Shown here piece by piece: positions 26,602 to 35,004 of a DNA stretch of 64,000 nucleotides (the stretch's first letter is position 1; each line of letters opens with the position of its first letter). The stretch is from assembly GCA_046533095.1 (NCBI GenBank), contig JAJQRA010000037.1, positions 8,808 to 72,807 on the forward strand. The letters are read 5' to 3'. Both the position numbers and the translations under genes were made by a program. The stretch comes from ZAX-1 sp046533095 (lineage in GTDB: Bacteria > Bacillota > Clostridia > Lachnospirales > Lachnospiraceae). A model generated the notes under the pieces. That model was not told the DNA's origin, did no database searches, and was given only the letters and a program-made list of their open reading frames with translations.

Positions 26602-27750
26602 TTAACGCGTTAAGCCGTATTCTGCTAATACTTCATTATTCCATTTATCCATTTCGTCTGTCCAAATACCGATTTCTTTGTAGTAACGGATAGCGCCAGC
26701 ATGGTACGGATACATTGAGTCTGGAGTACAAGCAACTTTTTCTGTCCAATATTCCAAATCAGCGGCAACTTTTGCCAATTCAGCTTGGTCTTCTAAAAGA
26801 ATTCTAGCCATAGCGTAAACAGTATCATCTTCAACATCTTCACGTACAACAATCTGGTTCATCATAGCAATCAGTTCTGTGCCTTTTGGAGCGCCTGGAA
26901 GGTCAACATTCATTACGCCGGGAACCATAAGTCCATCGCTTAATTCTCTACATTTTTCTGCATGTTCTTTATCAACCGGGAGAACAAACGGTGTAACTTT
27001 GGATGCTAATTCATCCATCTTGCTCCCTGCAATTGAAGCAATGGATGCATCGGTACGCCCTTCTGCTAAATCAGTAAGGCCTGCGGTAGAAAATGCCATG
27101 CTAAGAGGAGTAATATCTGTTTTTGGATCCACGCCATAGACTTGCATCATCGTTTCGGCAAGCTGCGTATGAGAAACGCTTAATCCTTCATAAGTTACGC
27201 GTTTGCCTTTTAAATCAGCAATACTCTTAATTCCAAGATCTTCACGGGTAACAAGGCCAAAGCACATTTTTTCTCCCCCTTGAAGTGTACGGCAAATCTT
27301 AAAGCTGTCTGCTTTGTCGCCCCATGGTTCCGGGATTAGTCCGCCTGCTACGATACCCATTTGTGCTGCATTTTCTTGCAATGCAATTGCAATGCCCTCT
27401 GGACCTGATGTTGGCTGTACAACTACGTTGATACCAAGCTTTGAGGCAATTTGTGCGCCTTGAGCAGCTGACATCGTGTAGTTTCCAGTACTAATTGGGT
27501 TTGTAGCGTAAATAATGTCCTGCATAAATGTTAAGCTTGCTAAATCAACAGGTTCTGTTGCTTCTGCTTCTGCCGCCGGTTCTTCTGTTTCTGCCGCCGG
27601 TTCTTCTGCTTCTGGCTCCGGTTCTTCTGTTTCTGCTTCTGGTTCTTCTGCTGCTGGTGCAGGATCCGGTGTTGTGGATCCACAGGCAGTCATAAATAGT
27701 GAAGCTGCTAATGTTACTGCCAAAAGTACTTTGAATTTCACTTTCATCAT
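26602..27750 (-). CDS. TAXI-family TRAP solute-binding lipoprotein
   Basis: 382 residues. Lipoprotein signal with lipobox FMTACGS, so Cys23 should be lipidated. Residues 30-66 are a Glu/Pro/Ala repeat linker. The mature part shows TAXI features: YTMSAAQGAQIASKLGINV, LQENAAQMGIVAGGL and GKRVTYEGLSVSHTQLAETMM. It delivers the substrate to the fused permease. The linker repeats are encoded by near-identical 15-18 base units, which fits recent slippage. AGGAGG eight bases before the ATG. Confidence 0.94.
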   Translation of the reverse strand: MMKVKFKVLLAVTLAASLFMTACGSTTPDPAPAAEEPEAETEEPEPEAEEPAAETEEPAAEAEATEPVDLASLTFMQDIIYATNPISTGNYTMSAAQGAQIASKLGINVVVQPTSGPEGIAIALQENAAQMGIVAGGLIPEPWGDKADSFKICRTLQGGEKMCFGLVTREDLGIKSIADLKGKRVTYEGLSVSHTQLAETMMQVYGVDPKTDITPLSMAFSTAGLTDLAEGRTDASIASIAGSKMDELASKVTPFVLPVDKEHAEKCRELSDGLMVPGVMNVDLPGAPKGTELIAMMNQIVVREDVEDDTVYAMARILLEDQAELAKVAADLEYWTEKVACTPDSMYPYHAGAIRYYKEIGIWTDEMDKWNNEVLAEYGLTR

Positions 27751-27879
27751 AATTTTATCCTCCTAAAATTATTATGTAAAATTGCGCAACTATCCAATAC
27801 CCCAAAAGTATGGCTGAAAACCAAAAGGTATGACTGAATAGCTACAATGGGTTACCTACGGTTATTTTTCAATTGCTAT

Positions 27880-28905
27880 TCATAAAAAAAACTGTATTAA
27901 TGCAAAAATAATCATTGACAGGTAACGGCACAGATGGAACACAGCAACACGACTTGTGTTCGCATTCATCTGCCCAGCAATTATCACAAAGGGAGAAAAT
28001 CCACCTGGTGCCGAAGCTAAATAGCTCGTTGGCTTATCCATGTCACTTATATGGTTCAGCACTTTCCCTAGCAACAAACTGCTTCCTAGAATCAATCCAT
28101 CCAACACAAGAATGGGAATGAGTAAGCTTGGAATCATTTTTACACTCGCAAGAGTCATTTTGGTGCCTACAACTCCACCAACACATGTTTCCAAAACATC
28201 ACGCACATGAGGATTCATTGCCAGTGAAACTCCTCTGCGCTTAATAGAATATAAAGCGGTGGCAACAAGGGAACCGATAAAAGCCCCAACGGGAACGTGC
28301 AAAAAAGTAAGTCCAATTCCCGCTATTGCCGCTAATAATACCAAAACCGGCCAATCATACCATAAAAGAGGTTTCCTTTCTGCATCCAGCTCTTTCTTAC
28401 TGTCTGCTATCGGAGCTTCCCCTTTCGGAAACTTAGATACGATTGCAGGTACGGCAATTAATAAAGTTATCATGCGTGTAGCATGTAACAATGCCACCAC
28501 AAATGGGTCGGATACCATCATTGATGAAATGAAAGTCAATTCGGTAATCCCCCCGGGCATCGCCGAAAATAATGCGATATCCTTTTGCACCCCTAATAAA
28601 GTTAGGATCTTTCCAATTCCGAGTCCTGTAAAAATCATCCAGCAACAGCTAAAGACAAGTAGCCCTATTAGTTTCCGGTCAATTTTTACATGGAACTGGA
28701 GTCCAACAATAATACCAACCCCGATGGTAAGTACTGTATTGAAAATGTCTGGTAGCTGAAAATTCAACCCCATCAAATTTCCAACCAGTACAAATAACAT
28801 AGGGCCAAAAACCTTTGGCGCAGGAAAATTAAAACGCGCAAATACTTTAAATCCACCATAAGAGAGGAGAACAACTACGATTGAGTCTAATACTAATTTA
28901 CTCAA
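27880..28905 (-). CDS. AbrB-family membrane protein (PF05145 type)
   Basis: 341 residues with about ten membrane segments arranged as two related halves, each containing a glycine-rich re-entrant-like motif: FSAMPGGITELTF and LASAPGGFSPFVI. This is the membrane AbrB family, unrelated to the DNA-binding AbrB; it is commonly found beside TRAP/TTT uptake genes and is thought to be a transporter. The start is TTG, three bases after the preceding gene, so the two are coupled. It could export a product or an amine released in the pathway. Confidence 0.85.
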   Translation of the reverse strand: MSKLVLDSIVVVLLSYGGFKVFARFNFPAPKVFGPMLFVLVGNLMGLNFQLPDIFNTVLTIGVGIIVGLQFHVKIDRKLIGLLVFSCCWMIFTGLGIGKILTLLGVQKDIALFSAMPGGITELTFISSMMVSDPFVVALLHATRMITLLIAVPAIVSKFPKGEAPIADSKKELDAERKPLLWYDWPVLVLLAAIAGIGLTFLHVPVGAFIGSLVATALYSIKRRGVSLAMNPHVRDVLETCVGGVVGTKMTLASVKMIPSLLIPILVLDGLILGSSLLLGKVLNHISDMDKPTSYLASAPGGFSPFVIIAGQMNANTSRVAVFHLCRYLSMIIFALIQFFL

Positions 28906-28908
28906 AAC

Positions 28909-30072
28909 TTATTGTTTCCCAAGGCCACTCATTAAGACGATGCCCTCTTTGCCAATCAGAAGGTTCTGGCTCATGAACACGGAGCCCACTCCTTTTTTGT
29001 ATACGTTTAGGCTTAATGTAATGGTCATGCCCGGTTTTAGGTCCGCTTCCGTCCCATATGCCATTGGATATTCCACCAAATCAATGCCTACGCCGTTTAC
29101 AACGGTGTTATAATGGTTGCCTTCTTTACAAACGTCTTCTTGATAGCCAATGACTGTTTTGTGTGTTGCAACCATTTTTTCAATTTTTTTGTTAAATAGG
29201 ACATTTGCCGCTTCAAATAATTTTTCTTGATCAGCGGTTTTTGCGCCTATCACAGCTGTTGTTCCAAAAGCTCCGTTATAGCGTTGGAGTTGGACGTTAG
29301 CAAAAGCCGAAACCGTATCGCCCTCCTCGAAATTGCGTTCCCATGGCACCCGAAGCATGGTTTCATCACCTTTGCCTCCATACGTAAGCAAGCTGACTGC
29401 ATCTGCTCCATTGATACGGACTTGCCTATCAATTTTAGCGGCGAGAACCGATTCATTTACACCAGGCTTTGCTTGCCTAAGATATTCAAATACAGCTTTT
29501 TTAGCCATCGATGATGCTTGGGAAATCGCATAAATTTCACTATCACTCTTAAACGTACGCAATGCGCCATATTCTTCGGTAACATCCGTTAACCCATTCG
29601 GGAAAGCCGTTGTCCAAGGCTCTAATACCATAGAGGGCATTGCTGCCGTATTGATAAAGCCCCATTTCTTATCTAAAATTCCTTTTTCTTTTAAGTATTC
29701 GATTGTTTTAACCGAAATATGCTCGTTGGATTTTAGGCTTAATCCTACTGGAATAATCTCAACGAATTTTGGCACAATCGCTCTCGTGAACTCCAAATCC
29801 CTCGGCGCAATTGTTGCAAGGACGATTGGCTCTTTGCCTTTTGCCAATACTAATATAGAAGACGCCCAACCAAGGAAATTATGGAAATTGGTCAAATAGC
29901 ACACATTGCCACGTGTTAAAGTATCCGTATAGGCAATAATACCGTCAAGCCCTTTTTCTGTCATAATGTCATTTACTTTTGCTCTGCGAGCGATAAAATC
30001 CGAGTCAGGAAAAAGTAAATCGTCCCCGATTGTACGGCCGTGGCAGAGTACTGTCAAACTTGTAAAACTCAT
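28909..30072 (-). CDS. M24-fold (creatinase/prolidase-like) protein lacking all metal ligands
   Basis: 387 residues: creatinase N-terminal domain about 25-155, then a pita-bread domain about 165-385. In aligned positions the five M24 metal ligands (Asp, Asp, His, Glu, Glu) are missing: FANVQLQRYNGAFGT in place of the two-Asp strand, NGVGIDLVEYP in place of HGIGxxxHE, and MTITLSLNVY and MSQNLLIG in place of the two Glu motifs. It is therefore not a normal metallopeptidase; it may be a metal-free hydrolase of creatinase kind or a partner subunit for the sister protein next door. AAAGGAGG precedes the ATG. Confidence 0.8.
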   Translation of the reverse strand: MSFTSLTVLCHGRTIGDDLLFPDSDFIARRAKVNDIMTEKGLDGIIAYTDTLTRGNVCYLTNFHNFLGWASSILVLAKGKEPIVLATIAPRDLEFTRAIVPKFVEIIPVGLSLKSNEHISVKTIEYLKEKGILDKKWGFINTAAMPSMVLEPWTTAFPNGLTDVTEEYGALRTFKSDSEIYAISQASSMAKKAVFEYLRQAKPGVNESVLAAKIDRQVRINGADAVSLLTYGGKGDETMLRVPWERNFEEGDTVSAFANVQLQRYNGAFGTTAVIGAKTADQEKLFEAANVLFNKKIEKMVATHKTVIGYQEDVCKEGNHYNTVVNGVGIDLVEYPMAYGTEADLKPGMTITLSLNVYKKGVGSVFMSQNLLIGKEGIVLMSGLGKQ

Positions 30073-30087
30073 ATCGTCTGTCCTCCT

Positions 30088-31212
30088 TTATATTCGGGGC
30101 AGGATTTCAAATAGCTTAGCAGGGATACTGCTTAGGCGTTCGATACCTGTGTCTGTTATAATAATGGTTTCTCCAAGAACAAGATAGCCGACCTCTGGAA
30201 TATATTGATTCGGGTGAACTACCATTGTCATACCGGGTTCAAGGATTAGATCCGTTGTTTCGCTGATTTCAATTGTACCCATACCAAAGTTATGCCCCCT
30301 TGAGCGCATATAGGGAGGGTGGCAATATTCTTCATAGCCTGCTCCGCCAATAATTTCATTTTGCCAGATGCACGCATTTTTTGCGGGAACTCCGGCTTTC
30401 ATTTTCGAAAGGGCATAATTTAATGCATCTACCAGCAATTTAAACTTCTCATGCTCAACATCGCTAGCTGGGCCCATTTTAACTGTCTTGCAAAGTTGTG
30501 TAGCATAGGTGATGCTGCCAATCATCGGTGTGATTTCCGTTTCAACAAGGTCGCCCATCTTTAGGGTATTTTCACTTGCTAAATTCATACTTGGCAGGTT
30601 TGTGCCCATTCCAATCATCTGAAAATCATCATCTGCTCCGCCTAGGCGCATTGCATGTTCAATTTCAGCTACTACTTCATATTCGCTAATTCCTACACGT
30701 AGGCAATCGAGCTCTGCAGTAAAGCCGGCATCTGCCAGTTTCCCACATTTGCGTAGGATTTCTTGTTCCCATGCAGACTTAATGATAGCTGCCTTTTCCA
30801 TAAGATCATAGGCATTTACTATTTTTTTGCCTTGTAATGCCGCATCAAGTTCAGCATAATAGGCTCCGGCCATAATTTCAAGGCCAGCCACTCCAACAAC
30901 AGAACCACTTTTCGCCGCTTTTTCACCAGCTAGCTTAAGCATATGTTCCGGTGCTACGACAATATCTTTTACCCAGCTTTCTGCTGTGGCCCGGGGCAAA
31001 TCCCAAGGTTGATTAAGATAGAGGGTAGGTTCGCCACTAAGGGGCAGCACCATGACCGCATTCGTACCCAATACACGAAAGTTTGCCGCATAATGAATAA
31101 ATTCTACCTTCCACTGAGGGCTATAGATAACCAATACGTCAACCCCATCTTTTTGCATCAGTTCGCGAACTCTTCCAAGCCTGATATCCGGTTCTTGCAC
31201 GGGATATTTCAT
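30088..31212 (-). CDS. M24-fold creatinase/prolidase-like protein
   Basis: 374 residues from the ATG at 31212, right after AAAGGAGGTGACATA. Creatinase-like N-domain (1-130) and pita-bread domain (135-370). It keeps a His in SRGHNFGMGTIE and a Glu in LVLGETIIITDTG, but the first metal Asp is replaced by Glu, the second is lost (YATQLCKTV), and the IEPG glutamate is His (VVHPNQY). That pattern resembles metal-independent members such as creatinase. A C-N or similar hydrolytic step on the imported compound is possible. Pairs with the next gene, which is even more degenerate. Confidence 0.8.
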   Translation of the reverse strand: MKYPVQEPDIRLGRVRELMQKDGVDVLVIYSPQWKVEFIHYAANFRVLGTNAVMVLPLSGEPTLYLNQPWDLPRATAESWVKDIVVAPEHMLKLAGEKAAKSGSVVGVAGLEIMAGAYYAELDAALQGKKIVNAYDLMEKAAIIKSAWEQEILRKCGKLADAGFTAELDCLRVGISEYEVVAEIEHAMRLGGADDDFQMIGMGTNLPSMNLASENTLKMGDLVETEITPMIGSITYATQLCKTVKMGPASDVEHEKFKLLVDALNYALSKMKAGVPAKNACIWQNEIIGGAGYEEYCHPPYMRSRGHNFGMGTIEISETTDLILEPGMTMVVHPNQYIPEVGYLVLGETIIITDTGIERLSSIPAKLFEILPRI

Positions 31213-31226
31213 TATGTCACCTCCTT

Positions 31227-31733
31227 TTATAATAAGCCGGGATAGCTTTCTTTGTGGAGTTTTACCCACTCTACCATACCGCCAACTTCCCAACGCTGTA
31301 CAAGCAAATCAATCGGTGTATCTGCTTGAGCTGTTTTACCAGTAGTTACATTTTTAATCTTTCCGGTAGCGATGTCTACTTCAACTTCATCGCCTTTCTT
31401 TATCAGTTTGGTAATTCCCGGACACTCTAACACGGGTACGCCAATATTCCACGTATTACGGAAGAAAATTCGTGCACAAGATTCGCATATAACAACGGAT
31501 ATCCCCATAACTTGTAAAACTTCACCGGCGGGACGTGAGGAAGAGTTTCCAAAATTTGTCCCTGCAACGATAAGATCCCCTGGTTTTGCATTGGTCGGAA
31601 ATTCTGGATCATAATATTTTAAGCAAGTATCCACTCCAAGCTTAGGGTTCCAGTCTGATCCTGTACGCATAATACTTTCTGTATTTATATTGTCGCCAAA
31701 TGTCCAAGCTTTCCCTTTAACAACACTGTTCAT
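31227..31733 (-). CDS. LeuD-like hydro-lyase small subunit (divergent)
   Basis: 168 residues, the swivel domain of the aconitase/isopropylmalate isomerase family. SCARIFFRNTWNIGVPVLEC matches the small-subunit signature. The usual FGCGSSRE loop reads FGNSSSRP here, so Ser and Arg remain but Cys and Glu are replaced, which suggests a different substrate from the canonical enzyme. Works with the large subunit encoded 30 bases upstream. AAGGAGG precedes the ATG. Confidence 0.9.
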   Translation of the reverse strand: MNSVVKGKAWTFGDNINTESIMRTGSDWNPKLGVDTCLKYYDPEFPTNAKPGDLIVAGTNFGNSSSRPAGEVLQVMGISVVICESCARIFFRNTWNIGVPVLECPGITKLIKKGDEVEVDIATGKIKNVTTGKTAQADTPIDLLVQRWEVGGMVEWVKLHKESYPGLL

Positions 31734-31763
31734 GATAGTCCTCCTTTTTTCCTTTTTATTTGA

Positions 31764-33026
31764 TTACAGATATCTTCTCGGGTCAACAATCCGGCCTGCT
31801 ACCGCAGCGGCGGCAACTGTATAAGGAGACGCAAGATAAGTGTCAACGGTAGCTTTTCCGGCACGTCCCGGCTGATTTCTAGGATGTGTTCCAATCATTA
31901 CTTCTCCACTGCCAAGATGTCCATAGCAAATCATTTGGCAAGGGCCACAGTACGGCGGGCTTATGATTGCGCCTAAATCTTCAAACAATTCAGTAAGTCC
32001 TTCTTTACGCATTTCAATTAAAATTTCCTGCGTTCCGGGAACAATTAAAAGCCTTGTATCAGGATGAATGCTACGCCCTTTTAGAATCTCTGCAGCCATT
32101 CTAAAATCTTCTACCGATGATCCGGTACAGCCACCTAAAAATGCTTGATGTACTTTGATATTCTCTTTTTCAACTTCAACTACTGTCTTGGTGTTGCTTG
32201 GACGAGGCGGACATGCAATAAGAGGTTCAACCTTGCTAACGTCTACATCCCAAACTTTTTCAAAATCACTGTCAGGATCGTTTACAATAACTTCATAAGG
32301 ATACATTGCACGGTCACGAATGTATTCGCGGGTAATCGCATCCGGTTCAAAGAATCCTGTTACAGCTCCCATTTCCACTGCCATCAAAGAGAAAATCATA
32401 CGTTGATAGATGCTTAATTGGTGAGAATAAGAACCGGAGAAATCCAATGTACGCCATAATGCGCCTTCAGGACCTACAACATCCATCAAATGCTGCACAA
32501 CATCACGAGCGCAAACACCCTTTGACGGTTGGCCTTCTAGATTTACCCTTACCGTTTTTGGAACTTTAAACCATGCTTTTCCAGACATTAAAATCTCTGG
32601 AACTTCATAGGAAAGCGCCGTACCAAAACCACCGACAGCACCGTAAATCGTGCTATGGGAATCGGCTCCAACAAATACGCCACCCGGGAATACATGGCCT
32701 TTCTCAATCATAATAATATGGCCATTGCCGGTACCCATATCGTAAACATGTTTTATGCCATAATCTTTTGCAACCTTACGGCTGATTACAAGGTCTTCTG
32801 CATACCGCTCATCTGACGGCAAGCATACATGATGACCAAGCCCAAAAGCAACTTTATCACCATTAAAAACTCTTTTTGCACCTCCCATTTTGTCCCACAT
32901 TGGTGAAATCATCCAAGGGCTGTGAGCAAATACCAAGTCAACGTCACACGTTACGACTTCTCCCGGGAATACCTCTTTTACATTGGCATGTTTAGCAAGA
33001 ATTTTTTCTGTCGCTGTATGTCCCAT
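31764..33026 (-). CDS. LeuC-like hydro-lyase large subunit (divergent)
   Basis: 420 residues, the [4Fe-4S] subunit of an aconitase-type hydratase. GADSHSTIYGAVGGFGTALS, the first cluster Cys in FLGGCTGSSVEDFRMA, and C-x2-C in PPYCGPCQM are present, as is the late THPRNQPGR loop. It should interconvert a hydroxy-acid with its dehydrated or shifted form, but the substrate is not predictable from these motifs. AAAGGAGG precedes the ATG. First of two such pairs in the operon; the two differ clearly in sequence, so they are not a recent duplication. Confidence 0.92.
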   Translation of the reverse strand: MGHTATEKILAKHANVKEVFPGEVVTCDVDLVFAHSPWMISPMWDKMGGAKRVFNGDKVAFGLGHHVCLPSDERYAEDLVISRKVAKDYGIKHVYDMGTGNGHIIMIEKGHVFPGGVFVGADSHSTIYGAVGGFGTALSYEVPEILMSGKAWFKVPKTVRVNLEGQPSKGVCARDVVQHLMDVVGPEGALWRTLDFSGSYSHQLSIYQRMIFSLMAVEMGAVTGFFEPDAITREYIRDRAMYPYEVIVNDPDSDFEKVWDVDVSKVEPLIACPPRPSNTKTVVEVEKENIKVHQAFLGGCTGSSVEDFRMAAEILKGRSIHPDTRLLIVPGTQEILIEMRKEGLTELFEDLGAIISPPYCGPCQMICYGHLGSGEVMIGTHPRNQPGRAGKATVDTYLASPYTVAAAAVAGRIVDPRRYL

Positions 33027-33178
33027 AAAACCTTTCCTCCTTTTTGTTTTTCGTTGAATTTATTTTGTGCCCTTTGCGCAAAGGTTTACTTCTTAATATC
33101 GCAATAGCTACTAAATTATCTTAAGTTAGTTGTTCATTGCACAAGAGCTTGTTGCTAATATTGTTTGCTTCTAAATTC

Positions 33179-33688
33179 TTATTTCTTCTCGGCAATTTGC
33201 TTTTTCAATACTTGAAGCAGTCCGCCTTCTTTAATTTTATCCATTAAAAATGGAGGGATTGGGGTGGCACTGTAAGTTTCACCCTTTGTTATATTTTTAA
33301 CAATACCCGTTTCCAGTTCAATTTCTAAATCATCGCCAAGATCAACCTTTGCGTGGACATCGGGACATTCCAACACGGGGATTCCTATATTGATACAATT
33401 GCGGTAAAATATGCGGGCATATTCTTCTGCCAATATCGCCTTAACGTTACATGCCTTAAGTGCAATCGGGGCAGTTTCACGGCTAGATCCGCATCCAAAG
33501 TTCATACCGCCGATCATGATTCCCCCAGGAGCCATTTTTTTCGGAAAGTCAGGGTCGATATCATGCATGCAGATTTTTCCCAAATCCTCCGGCTTGTTAG
33601 AAGTCAAAAATTTGCCGGAGGTCATATCGTCGGTGCTAATGTTATTGCCAAATTTTGCCAATACTTTATTTTTTAAAACACTCATCAT
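33179..33688 (-). CDS. LeuD-like hydro-lyase small subunit
   Basis: 169 residues with the standard loop FGCGSSRETAPIALKA and YARIFYRNCINIGIPV. Small subunit for the large subunit encoded nine bases upstream. Close to LeuD/DmdB/homoaconitase small subunits in style; family members of this length act on isopropylmalate, dimethylmalate or related C4-C6 hydroxy-diacids. No leuA, leuB or ilv genes are nearby, so leucine synthesis is unlikely. Confidence 0.92.
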   Translation of the reverse strand: MMSVLKNKVLAKFGNNISTDDMTSGKFLTSNKPEDLGKICMHDIDPDFPKKMAPGGIMIGGMNFGCGSSRETAPIALKACNVKAILAEEYARIFYRNCINIGIPVLECPDVHAKVDLGDDLEIELETGIVKNITKGETYSATPIPPFLMDKIKEGGLLQVLKKQIAEKK

Positions 33689-33697
33689 AAACCTCCT

Positions 33698-34948
33698 TTA
33701 TATTTTTCTTGGATCCGTAATATAGCCGGTAAGTGCCGTAGCCGCCGCTGTAGCTGGCGATGAGAGGTAAATTTCACCATCAGGGCTTCCCATGCGCCCT
33801 TTAAAATTTCGATTATGGGTTCCAAGGCACGCTTCACCTGGCCCGATAAATCCCATTTGCATACCGCCACAAGGTCCGCATTGAGAACTGCTTACAATAC
33901 AGCCACAATCCATGAACAGCTCGGTAAGGCCTTCTTTTAACATATCTTTTGCAACCGTTGCAGAAGCCGGAATAACTAAAACCCGGAGATGACGGGGAAC
34001 TTTTTTGCCTTTCATTATTTCTGCTGCAATGCGGTAATCTTCCATACGTCCGCCGGTGCAGGAGCCAAGCAGAACTTGGTCAACTTTCTTGCCTGCAATC
34101 TTGCTGATATCAACTACATTTCCCGGATTGTGCGGAAGTGAAACCATCGGCTCTAGTTTATTGCCATCAATTTCAATGACTTGGCTGTAATGGCAGTCAT
34201 CATCGCTTTTCCAAACTTCAACTTTATCCCTTGCCCGTCCTTTTAAATAAGCCAAAGTGTTGTCGTCCGTTTCGACAATACCATTTTTCGCACCGGCCTC
34301 TACAGCCATATTGCACATCGTAAGCCGTCCGTCAATACTTAGATTGCGCATAGCTTCGCCACCAAATTCAAGGGTTTTATAGGTAGCTCCATTTACGCCA
34401 ATCAGTTCTAGTACTTTTAAAATAATATCCTTCCCCATGATATTAGGACCAAGTTTTCCGGTAACGTTTACTCGAATTGTCTCCGGTACTTTAAACCACA
34501 ATTCGCCTGTTGCCAACACCCAAGTCATTTCCGTCGCTCCAAGTCCAGTTGAAAAAGCACCAAGCGCACCATAAGTAACTGTGTGTGAATCTGCACCGAC
34601 AATCAATGCGCCCGGTGTTACAAATCCGTCTTCCGGCATTATTTGATGAGCAACGCCTTGCATATTATAAAAATTCGTGATGTCAAAATCTTCCACAAAT
34701 TTTATCGTATCTATCACCCATTTTGTATGGCCTACAACACAAGGAGGAGACGCGTGGTCAATAACAATGACCGCCCTATCCTTGTCCCAAACCGGCACCC
34801 CGAGATCCCTAAACCCATCGCTAAGCAGTGAAACCACACCATCCGGAACCATTGCATAATCAATTTTAGCATTCACAATTTCTCCGGGCTTGACTGTGGG
34901 CTTTCCGCTAGCGCGTGCAAAAATCTTTTCTGTAATCGTCATGCCCAT
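33698..34948 (-). CDS. LeuC-like hydro-lyase large subunit
   Basis: 416 residues from the ATG at 34948 after AAAGGGG. [4Fe-4S] enzyme of the LeuC/DmdA group: IDHASPPCV, GADSHTVTYGALGAFSTGLG, cluster Cys in LLGSCTGGRMEDYRIAAEIM and C-x2-C in SSQCGPCGGMQMG, then THNRNFKGRMGSPDGEIYLS. All catalytic landmarks look intact. Probably heterodimer or heterotetramer with the following small subunit. Confidence 0.93.
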   Translation of the reverse strand: MGMTITEKIFARASGKPTVKPGEIVNAKIDYAMVPDGVVSLLSDGFRDLGVPVWDKDRAVIVIDHASPPCVVGHTKWVIDTIKFVEDFDITNFYNMQGVAHQIMPEDGFVTPGALIVGADSHTVTYGALGAFSTGLGATEMTWVLATGELWFKVPETIRVNVTGKLGPNIMGKDIILKVLELIGVNGATYKTLEFGGEAMRNLSIDGRLTMCNMAVEAGAKNGIVETDDNTLAYLKGRARDKVEVWKSDDDCHYSQVIEIDGNKLEPMVSLPHNPGNVVDISKIAGKKVDQVLLGSCTGGRMEDYRIAAEIMKGKKVPRHLRVLVIPASATVAKDMLKEGLTELFMDCGCIVSSSQCGPCGGMQMGFIGPGEACLGTHNRNFKGRMGSPDGEIYLSSPATAAATALTGYITDPRKI

Positions 34949-35004
34949 AAAATTACCCCTTTCTTTTGATACAATTAAATATAGAAGTTTCATAAACTAT
35001 TCAT

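Noticed and set aside
28259..28759. Long open frame on the plus strand (166 codons)
   Set aside because: It is antisense to the AbrB-family gene, has no ribosome-binding site and reads as low-complexity shadow sequence.
28909..31212. DMSP lyase DddP, an M24-fold enzyme
   Set aside because: DddP needs its metal ligands, which are missing in both proteins, and there is no acrylate-handling gene.
33179..34948. Leucine synthesis genes leuC/leuD
   Set aside because: No leuA, leuB or ilv genes nearby, and the context is a transporter-linked catabolic operon with a second unlike pair.
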